Shown here: in pieces, positions 16,596 through 24,700 of the stretch
How the letters are laid out: each line of letters begins with the position of its first letter
Position numbering within the stretch: the stretch's first letter is position 1
Assembly (NCBI GenBank): GCA_036274895.1
Contig: DASUEU010000033.1
Location: 1-64,000, forward strand
Direction of reading: 5' to 3'
Source of the DNA: CALMKX01 sp036274895
Lineage (GTDB): Bacteria; Acidobacteriota; Thermoanaerobaculia; Multivoradales; SZUA-115
Length of the DNA stretch: 64,000 nucleotides
Notes under the pieces: generated by a model
What the model was told of the DNA's origin: nothing
Databases searched by the model: none
The model's input: the letters and a program-made list of their open reading frames with translations, nothing else
Translations under genes and position numbers: made by a program

Positions 16596-18436
16596 GCGGC
16601 GCCCTCCAGGCCCTGTTCTACGCCCGCGACCTGGCGCCGACCCTGGTCCAGCTCCAGGCTTTGCAGATCGAGCCCTTCGTGGTCGACAAGGTGGAGCTGC
16701 CCGAGGAGCGAGGCGGCGAGGTGGTGCGCGAGCTGGCGGTGCCCTTCCTGCCGGACATGGACGAGGTGGAGGTCTCGGAGGCGCGCCTGGCCTTCTCGGC
16801 TCTGCCGCGCCCCCTCGCGATCGAGGGCTACCAGGCCCGGGCCATCGCCAGCGGCACCGACGCCGGGGTGGTGGTCACCCTCGCCAAGCCCGGCCGGCTG
16901 CGTGAGGTCGAGCTGGCCGCGACCCTGCCCCAGCCAGTGGCCGGAGCGCCGCCGCTGCCCCCGCTGCGCTGGGTGGTGCGGCCGGCGGACCCGGCCGGTG
17001 GCTTCGGGCCGCCGATCCTCGCCGCCCCCGACTTCCCGCCGCCCGGCGGCAACGCCATGTTCCCCCGCGTGCTCTCCGGCCTCGACGCCCGCAGCCTGGG
17101 CGGCGACCGCCACGTGCTTACCCTGCCCGGCCTCCAGGGCACCTCCTGGCTGATCCAGCTGGCCCGGGCCGAAGGGGGCGAGGTCACCAAGCTGGCGGCC
17201 CAGGCGATCCCGCTGGCGGTCAAGAAGGTAGTGATCGACGGCCTGCCCACCGACCTGGCCCTGGTGCTGGAGTCGGCGGACGGCGGCTCGACGCCGCTGT
17301 GGAGCCAGCCCGGAGCGCTGCTGCCCGAGAGCGGCCGGCAAGAGGCCGCCTTCACGCCGCTGGCCCAGAAGTCGCTGGCCGCCTCGCTTTCGGCCCGCCA
17401 GGCCGCCGGCTCGGCGGCCACCCTGCCCCTGACGATTACCCTCAGCTCGACCAGCGGCGCCACGGTGGGCATCCACAGCCGGGTGCTCGCGGCCCGCTAC
17501 CGGGCCTTTCCCACTGGGCGGGAGGCCCAGACCCTGCGGCTCGAAGGCGAGCGGGTGGCCCTCGCCCTCGCCGTGCCGGCCGGCCTCGGCCCGGCCGCCT
17601 CGACCTCCAAGGTGAGCGTGCGGCTGCTCGGCCGGGAGCTCAACGGCGGCTCCCCCGAGCCGCCGGCGAGACTGCCCGGGGGCGGGTTGACCGTCTCCGG
17701 CGAGCGCCAGGCGGCCCTGGCCCTGCCCTTCCTGCCTCCCGCCCCGGGCGCGCCCGTCGCTCCCCTGGCGGGCATCCGTCTGCGCCTGGCCGCCGCCGTG
17801 GCGAGCGAGGCCACCTTGACCCTCCACGCCGATGCCGGCGGGGCCCCCGGAGCGGGTCTCGGTGCGGCCCTGGCGCCGCCCCTGGTGCGCCAGCTGCCCG
17901 CCGGTTTCTCGGGCTGGCTGGCCTTCGATCCGCCCGAGCCCCTCACCCTGGCCGCGGGCCTCCTCTGGCTGGTGCTGCGGGTCACCCAGGGCCAGCTGCT
18001 GTGGTTCGCCCTGCCCGCCGGCGAGGGCTTGGGCGAGGACCCCGGCGAAGGCCGCAGCGCTCGCATCAGCCACGACCGCGGCCGGACCTGGGGTGCTCCC
18101 GAGCCCGTGCTGGCCGGCGAGGGCTTGCCCTTGGCTCAGCTCTTTCACGCGAGTCCGCAGCCCCTGGCCCGGCCCCTCGTGCGCATCGAGCGCGACGGGG
18201 CCGTGCTGGTGCCGGACTGGCTTCCGGCCTCGCTCCTGCCGCCCGCCGGGGCGCCGCCGCTGGCCCTGCCGGCTTTCTCGGCTCCCCTGCCGGCGCCCGT
18301 GCTGGCCGCCCTCGGCGCCCCTGCCACGGGATCAGGCCGGCGGACGATCCGCTTCGACCTGTTCTCGCGCAGCGCCCTCGAGCTGAAGCTCGAGGACATC
18401 GCCCTCACCTACGACCCCTGGAGGGGGAGGGTCTGA
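16592..18436 (+). CDS. large beta-rich operon protein of unknown function
   Basis: 614 residues, ATG overlapping the previous stop. It has no signal peptide and no recognised enzymatic motif. It consists of several beta-sandwich-like segments (VVVTLAKPGRLREVELAATL; TLPLTITLSSTSGATVGIHS; IRLRLAAAVASEATLTLHAD). One SxDxGxTW-like Asp-box appears late (SHDRGRTWG). The start of the next gene overlaps its stop (TGATG). A surface or fibre component is plausible. Confidence 0.45.
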   Translation: MSGALQALFYARDLAPTLVQLQALQIEPFVVDKVELPEERGGEVVRELAVPFLPDMDEVEVSEARLAFSALPRPLAIEGYQARAIASGTDAGVVVTLAKPGRLREVELAATLPQPVAGAPPLPPLRWVVRPADPAGGFGPPILAAPDFPPPGGNAMFPRVLSGLDARSLGGDRHVLTLPGLQGTSWLIQLARAEGGEVTKLAAQAIPLAVKKVVIDGLPTDLALVLESADGGSTPLWSQPGALLPESGRQEAAFTPLAQKSLAASLSARQAAGSAATLPLTITLSSTSGATVGIHSRVLAARYRAFPTGREAQTLRLEGERVALALAVPAGLGPAASTSKVSVRLLGRELNGGSPEPPARLPGGGLTVSGERQAALALPFLPPAPGAPVAPLAGIRLRLAAAVASEATLTLHADAGGAPGAGLGAALAPPLVRQLPAGFSGWLAFDPPEPLTLAAGLLWLVLRVTQGQLLWFALPAGEGLGEDPGEGRSARISHDRGRTWGAPEPVLAGEGLPLAQLFHASPQPLARPLVRIERDGAVLVPDWLPASLLPPAGAPPLALPAFSAPLPAPVLAALGAPATGSGRRTIRFDLFSRSALELKLEDIALTYDPWRGRV

Positions 18437-21400
18437 TGGCCGGTCTGCTCCAGGCCCTCGAAGGCATCGACCTCTCGCGGCTGCAGGGTCATCTCTCGGT
18501 GGCCGGCGGCACGGTCTCGGGGTCGATCTCGATTGCGGTGCCCGACCCGCGCACCCTGCTCGGTGACCTCGGCGACCTGCTGGCGGACCCGGACCTCCTG
18601 CCGGCCGGCACCGGCGACCTCGCGCAGCTGTTCCAGGACGGCGTGGGCAAGGTGGGCCAGGCCTTCTCCCTGCCCGGGCTCGACCTGGCCGGCGACGTCG
18701 GCGGGGACCTGCGCCGCTTGAAGGTGCTGGTCGAGCAGATGATCCACGAGATCGGCGACGGCCATCACCTGGTCGACAAGGTGCTGGCCGGCATCGGCGG
18801 CCTCGAGAGCCTGGTGGCCGAGCTGGTCGAGCGGGTGGTGGGCTCCCTCGAGCTGGAGCTGCCGCCGAACCTCCAGCCCTTCGTCGAGACCCTGCGCAAG
18901 CTCGCCGCCGGCACGCCGCTCAGCCCGGCCGAGGTGTCGAGCCTGCTGGCCCAGCTCAGCCTGGGGCTGGACGTGGCGAAGCTGGAGGCCCCGGCCCTGG
19001 AGGTCGAGGGCTTCCTCGCCCGGCTGCGCGGTCTGGGCGGTGACTTCGGGGCCATCCACCTCGAGATCGGGCGCTTGACCGCCGAGGCGCGGCTGGCCAT
19101 CGAGCTGCTCTCCCGGCCCGAGCCGGACGTCACCCTGGCCGTCGAGACCCTGGGGCGGGTGCGTGGCGGCCTGGATCTGCTGATCGGGGCGACCGTGCCC
19201 GGAGCGGCGGCGCGGCTGGCCGCGGACTTCTCGACCGTGCTGCCCGAGGAGCTGTGGCGGCCCCTCGAAGCCAAGCTGAGGCTGCTGCTCGACGCCCTGC
19301 CCAAGGTCGAGGTGAACGTCAGCGAGATCTTCCTCGAGCCGGTGCGGGAGGTGGCCGAGGAGGTCGAGCAGCTCACTCCCGAGCTGGTGACGGCGATGCT
19401 CGACGGCCTGCGAGCCCAGCTGGACGAGGCCGTGGCCCGGGCCCGGCTCACCGCCATCCCGCAGGTGATCGAGGGGCTCTTCGAGGCCCTGGCCGAGCAG
19501 CTGCGCCGGGTGCCGCTGGCCGAGCTGCGCGCCAAGCTGATCGCTGCCTTGGACGAGCTCGAGCTGCGGGTGCGCGAGCTCGATGCCTTCTCGCCGGTGT
19601 GGCAGCTGGGGGCCAGGCTCCACGGGCTGGTCAAGAAGGTCGAGGGCATCGACACGGCGCCCATCCGCGAGCGGGTTGCCCAGCTCGGGGCGCAGATCCA
19701 GAGCGCCGTCGACGCCTTCCCGATCGGCTCGATCAAGACCGAGCTCGAGGGCCTGGTGGCGGCCGTGGCGGAGCTGATCGGCCAGGCCGCTCCGGCCCTC
19801 GAAGAGCTCGACCGGCAGCTCGACGGCCTGGCCGACAAGGTGGCGTCGTTCGACTTCGACGCCGCCGGAGCAGCCTCGATCGACCTGATGGCGGAGATCC
19901 GCGCCAAGGTCAAGGAGGTGCTGGGCTCCGGCGACGTGCCCGAGCCGGCCCGCGCGGCCCTCGGCCTGGCTGCCCAGGGGCTCAAGGGCATCAACCTCTC
20001 GGCCGAGGTCACCGCCCCGGCCACCCAGGTGCTGGCCCAGCTCGATCCGGCGGCGATCCTGGCCCCGGTGGAGCCCATCCTGGCGCGCCTGCGCGAGGTG
20101 GTCGAGACGGTCTCCCCCAAGGGGCTGGTCGAGCGGCTCGAGGGTCCCTACGGCCAGCTGGTGGGGGCCCTGGCGCAGATCAAGCCGGCCATGCTCGTGG
20201 CGGGCCTGGAGGCCGAATTCGGCCGCTTCTCCGACCTGGTCGCCAAGCTCGACCCGGTGGCGCTGGCCCAACCCCTCCAGAAGGAGTTCGAGAAGCTCAA
20301 GAAGGTGCTCGCCGACGCCACCGACCCGGATCCCCTCTTTCGTCCCCTCGAAAAGCTCTACGACGAGCTGCTGGCCCTGTTCGACCGCCTCGACCTCGCC
20401 AAGGTGCTCGAGGCCGTGCTGCGCAAGGTGGCGGAGCTGCCGGGGGGCATCCAGGGAGCGGTGGGCAAGGCCGCCCAGGCCAAGGCCGGCGGCGCCGCCC
20501 TGGCCCTGGAGGAGGCGACGGAGCCGTTCCGCTTCGGCGACGTGCTGCGCCCCCTCCAGCTGCTGCTCGCCCAGGTCGAGAAGGCGGTGACCGGCATGGC
20601 CGGGGAGGCGCTGGAGGCCGCCCTCGGCCGGGTCGAGGGGGCGGTGGCCGCACTGGTCGCCCTGGCCGACCCGGCCCTGGGCTTGGGCGGCCAGATCTCC
20701 CGCGAGCTGGCTCGGCGCCGGGCCCAGCTCGATCTGGCCGACCCCAACGGCCCCACGGCCGAGCTGCGCGCCGCCCTCGCCGAGCTCACGGTGGTCGCGG
20801 CCAGCCTCACCCTGTCGGCCTCGGCCCAGGCCCAGCTCGGCCCCGCGGTGGTCTCGGTGCAGCTCTCCGGCCGGGCCGACCTCGGCGCCGGCGCCGGCCT
20901 CGACCTCGCCCCCGACCGCCTGCTCGCCGGTCTCGAGGTGCCCGCCTTGGACGGCGCCCTCGCCGAGCTGGCGCGGGCCCTCGAGAAGCTGCTGCCGGCG
21001 CCGCTCGCCAGGGTCGACGCCGCGCCCGTGACACAGCGTCTCGGCGCCCTCTTCGACGCCCTCGACCCGACGCCGGTGATCGTCGAGCTGGACGCCCTCG
21101 GGGCCCAGATCCTGGCCAAGCTGCAGAGCTTCATCAAGGAGATCCTGGCCGGCATGATGCGGATCTGGAACCGCGTCTTCGAGCTGCTGGACCTGTTCTC
21201 GCCCCAGGGCCTCCTGAAGCAGATCTCGGCCGGGATGGCCCTGGTCAAGGCCGAGCTGGCCGTGCTCGACCCGCGGCCGATCAAGGAGGAGGTGCGCGAG
21301 CTGCGCGACGCCGTCCTCGAGCTGCTCGACGCCTTCTCGCCGGCGGCCGTGGCCGGCCAGCTCTCCGGGCTCTTCGCCGCCGTGCGCGCCAAGCTCGGAG

Positions 21401-21711
21401 AGCTGGACCCGGCGGCCCTGGTGGGCGACCTCGACCCCCTCGCCAATGTGCTCGCCTCGCTCGAGGAGCTGCGCCCCTCGAAGGTGCTGGCTCCCCTGGT
21501 GGCGTCGACCGCCGAGCTGCAGGAGGCCCTCGACAAGCTGAGCGGGATCGAGCTGGGCAAGGCGTTGGTGGCGGCCGTGGCCAAGCTCAAGGGGAGCCTC
21601 GAAGTGACCATCACCGGCCTCGGGGGCGAACTCGACGGCCTGCTGGACGACCTGGGCGCCGGCGGCGGTGGAGGAATCGATGTCAATGCGAGCGTCTCGG
21701 TCGGTGGCTGA
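18436..21711 (+). CDS. 1091-aa amphipathic helical protein, candidate tape measure
   Basis: Start chosen at ATG 18436, which overlaps the preceding stop (TGATG) and follows GGAGGGGGAGG; the frame is open further upstream but only as a shadow. Nearly the whole protein is amphipathic helix in repeated units (ELRAKLIAALDELELRVREL; LRARLDEAVARAR-type; VRELRDAVLELLDAFSPAAV). Asp-Pro or Ser-Pro breaks often separate units (LDAFSPVWQL, LDLFSPQGLL, LDAFSPAAVA), and the C-terminus is GGGGGIDVNASVSVGG. In contractile tails the longest helical protein usually sets tail length. At about 1.5 A per residue, 1091 residues would span roughly 160 nm. Its position near the end of the operon is not the usual tape-measure site, so another structural role is possible. 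Confidence 0.45.
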   Translation: MAGLLQALEGIDLSRLQGHLSVAGGTVSGSISIAVPDPRTLLGDLGDLLADPDLLPAGTGDLAQLFQDGVGKVGQAFSLPGLDLAGDVGGDLRRLKVLVEQMIHEIGDGHHLVDKVLAGIGGLESLVAELVERVVGSLELELPPNLQPFVETLRKLAAGTPLSPAEVSSLLAQLSLGLDVAKLEAPALEVEGFLARLRGLGGDFGAIHLEIGRLTAEARLAIELLSRPEPDVTLAVETLGRVRGGLDLLIGATVPGAAARLAADFSTVLPEELWRPLEAKLRLLLDALPKVEVNVSEIFLEPVREVAEEVEQLTPELVTAMLDGLRAQLDEAVARARLTAIPQVIEGLFEALAEQLRRVPLAELRAKLIAALDELELRVRELDAFSPVWQLGARLHGLVKKVEGIDTAPIRERVAQLGAQIQSAVDAFPIGSIKTELEGLVAAVAELIGQAAPALEELDRQLDGLADKVASFDFDAAGAASIDLMAEIRAKVKEVLGSGDVPEPARAALGLAAQGLKGINLSAEVTAPATQVLAQLDPAAILAPVEPILARLREVVETVSPKGLVERLEGPYGQLVGALAQIKPAMLVAGLEAEFGRFSDLVAKLDPVALAQPLQKEFEKLKKVLADATDPDPLFRPLEKLYDELLALFDRLDLAKVLEAVLRKVAELPGGIQGAVGKAAQAKAGGAALALEEATEPFRFGDVLRPLQLLLAQVEKAVTGMAGEALEAALGRVEGAVAALVALADPALGLGGQISRELARRRAQLDLADPNGPTAELRAALAELTVVAASLTLSASAQAQLGPAVVSVQLSGRADLGAGAGLDLAPDRLLAGLEVPALDGALAELARALEKLLPAPLARVDAAPVTQRLGALFDALDPTPVIVELDALGAQILAKLQSFIKEILAGMMRIWNRVFELLDLFSPQGLLKQISAGMALVKAELAVLDPRPIKEEVRELRDAVLELLDAFSPAAVAGQLSGLFAAVRAKLGELDPAALVGDLDPLANVLASLEELRPSKVLAPLVASTAELQEALDKLSGIELGKALVAAVAKLKGSLEVTITGLGGELDGLLDDLGAGGGGGIDVNASVSVGG

Positions 21712-24700
21712 GCCCTGGCAGGAGCTCTTCGATCCGGCCCGGGGCCGGCGCCGCTGGCGTGCCGACGCCGCCGGCCGGGTGGCCCAGCTGGAGCTGGCCG
21801 ACGGCCGGGAGCTGAGCCTGGAGCGGGACGGCGCCGGTCGCCTCGCCGCCGTCAAGGGCAGTGACGGCTCGGGGCTGCGCTTCCTGCCGCCCACGGCCGA
21901 GCAGCCCTGGCTGGAGGTGGCGGACCCCGCCGGCAGCACGCGAGTGGTCGTCGAAGCTGGCCGCCGCTCCCTCGAACGGGCCGAGGGCCGCCTCACCTTC
22001 GAGCAGGACGATCGCGGCCGGCCCCTCACTGCCCGGCTGCCGGGCTCGCCGCAGGCCCTGGCCTACCGCTGGCGGGGCCGCGGGCGCTGCGAGCTGGGGC
22101 TGGCCGGCGAGCCGCCCCTGGTGGCGATCGAGACAGTCGGGCGGGGCGAGCGCTTTGTTCTCGCCTCCGGCGCCTCGTGGCTCGTTGAAGGGCGCCTCGG
22201 CCGGGCCACCCTGCGCGCCCAGGACGCCGCCGGCCGCGAGACCTTCGGCGTCGAGATCGACCACGACCTGCTCGGCCGGACGACCGCCCGGCGCTTCGCC
22301 GAGGGCCGCGAGGAGCGCTTCGAGCGGGACGAGGAGGGCCGGCTCGTGCGCTGGCTGCGGCGCTCGCTGGACGGCCACGAGAGGGCGATCGAGCCGGAGT
22401 ACACGGCCGAGGGCTGGGTCGCCGAGTGCGGCCCGGAGGGCCTCCGGCGCTTCCGTCTGGGGGAGGGGGGCCGCGTCGAGGGCCTGACCCGGGCCGACGG
22501 CTCGACGGTTTCCTACTTCTACGACGCCGCCGGCCGGCGCACCGAGCGGATCGAGGGGGACGAGATCACCCGCTACCGCTGGGACCTCTTCGGCCAGCTG
22601 GCCGAGGTCGAGACGCCGCGGGGGGCGGTGCGCTACCGCTGGGACGGCCTCGGCCGCCGCCTCGGCAGCGAGGTGGCGGGCCGGGTGCGCCACGAGCACC
22701 GCGACGAGGCCGGCCGGCTCTGGGTCGTGACCGACGAGGCGGGCCGAGCGCTCCACACCTTCCTGTGGTGGGGGGGCCGGATCCTGGCCCGCCTGGACGG
22801 CCCCCTGGGCAGCCCGCTGGCCGAGGTCTACCTCACGGACCCCCTGGGCACTCCCCTGGCCGTGCTGAACCCGCAGACCGGGGCGGTCGAGGAGCTGGAA
22901 ACGCCGCTCTACGGCACGGCCGGCCCGGGGAGCGCGCCCCGGCCCACCCTCTACGGCCACTTCGGCGACCCCGAGACCGGCCTGATCCACTTCGGTGTCC
23001 GCGACCTCGACCCCGAGCTGGGCTGTTTCCTCACCCCCGATCCCTGGCACGGCGAGGCCGACGATCCGCGCCGCCTGGCCGGGGTGCCGCCCGGTGAGAT
23101 CGCCGTCGGCGCCGAGCTGCCGGCCCGGGGCCTGCACGCCTACGCCCTCTGCCGCTTCGACCCGGTCGGCCGCTTCGACCTCGACGGCCATTCGGCCGGC
23201 ATGGCCATCCTCAACACCCTGCTCGCCCTCTCCTGGGGCTGGCCGCTGACCGCCCTCTCGCTCTACCTGTTCTTCCCCTTGAACCTCTACCTCGAGGTGA
23301 TCCTCGACGTCCTCCAGTTCCTGATCTTCCTGTGGCCCGGCGGGCGCAGCCCCTTCGACCTGCCGACCCAGCGCCTGCACATCTGGAACGCCATCGGCGC
23401 CGCGGCCAGCAGCCGCCAGAGCATGTTCGCCTTCGGCTTGAACGGCCTGGTGCCCCGCTTCTTCTCCTCGCACTTCGACGCCAAGGACCCGCGGGCGGTG
23501 ACCATCGGCAACGTGGTGTGGATGGACCGCGAGGAGCTGCACCAGCTGGCGCAGCCGCGCATCCTCGAGGTGTGGAACCTCGCCGGCCCCCCCGACCCGG
23601 CCTTGGGCGGCGCGCCCAAAGCCGGCGCCACCCGCTTCAACAACAACCCCGGCCGGCGCTCGGTGATCGTGGTCGAGGGCACGGACAAGGACGGCAAGAA
23701 GCGGCTCCACGGCACCTACTGGACTCGCGGCTTCGGCAACACCGTCGTGCCGAGCGGTGCCGACTTCGTCTTCGAGGACCGGCCCAACCCGCCCCTGCCC
23801 GCCGGAGCCGCCGGCGCGGCCCTGATCAGCCCCGGCACCATGCACATGACCAAGTGGCTGCCGCGGGGCTTTCCCTTCCCGGAGAAAGCCGACTCGCCGG
23901 AGAAGCTCGAGGTCCGGGAGATGCTCCACACGCCCGGCACGGACCTCTCCTCGGACGCCGAGCTGGTGACCTCCGGCGCCCTCGACGTGGACGCCGACAC
24001 CGGCTTTGCCGCCGGCGAGGCCGTGCGGGTGAGCCACAAGGGTGTGACGGCGGTGTACCGGCGCATCGCTCTGGTGGCCGAAGGGGTGGTGGACCGCGAC
24101 GAGAAGAAGTCCCTGCTGCTCGACCGCCCCCTGCCGAGCGCGCCGCCGAACGCCTTCCCGGCCGAGGACCTCGCCCTCGAGAAGGTCACCGACGGGGCCC
24201 AGACCAGCGCCGGCTGGGCCCAGGGTGCCAATGCCCACGAGGTCTTCCTGGCCGCCCCGGCGCCGTTGCCGGCCGTCTGGCCGCCGCCCTGGGAAAAGAA
24301 GGACGTGGTCAAGGTCACCGCGGCCACGGCGGCGCCCAGCCCGGCCGTGCCGGCGGGCGGGGCGACCCTGCTCGAAGCCAAGATCGCCTACGCCAACGTC
24401 ACCAACATCAAGGTCAAGCTGGAGCTGACCCCGGCCTTGGCCGGGGCGGCCCCGGCCGCCGGCTCGGACCTGGTGGTGATGAAGCCCAACCGCGGCCCCC
24501 GCGACGGCGAGGTCAAGGACCCGGTGGCCAAGCCGGCCGAGATCGAGCTGGTCACCCTGCCCCCCGAGATCCACGTCGGCGACCGCCTGACGGTCAAGGT
24601 CAAGAGGGCGCCCGCCACGCAGGTGCCGGTGCGGGTGACGGCGGTCAACGGCCTGGTGATCACGGTCGACCCGCCCCTCGGAGCGCCCCTGGTCCTGGCC

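Noticed and set aside
17299..18435. Longer start for the 1091-residue helical protein
   Set aside because: The upstream part overlaps the 614-residue gene in another frame and is Arg/Pro/Gly-rich shadow; ATG 18436 has a ribosome binding site and a TGATG overlap.
18409..22029. Minus-strand open frame of 1206 codons, and similar ones at 21683-25645, 10327-13134, 13976-16456 and 35497-38697
   Set aside because: All mirror real plus-strand genes codon by codon (Leu/Glu/Asp-rich becoming Gln/Arg/His-rich). No ribosome binding sites or domains.
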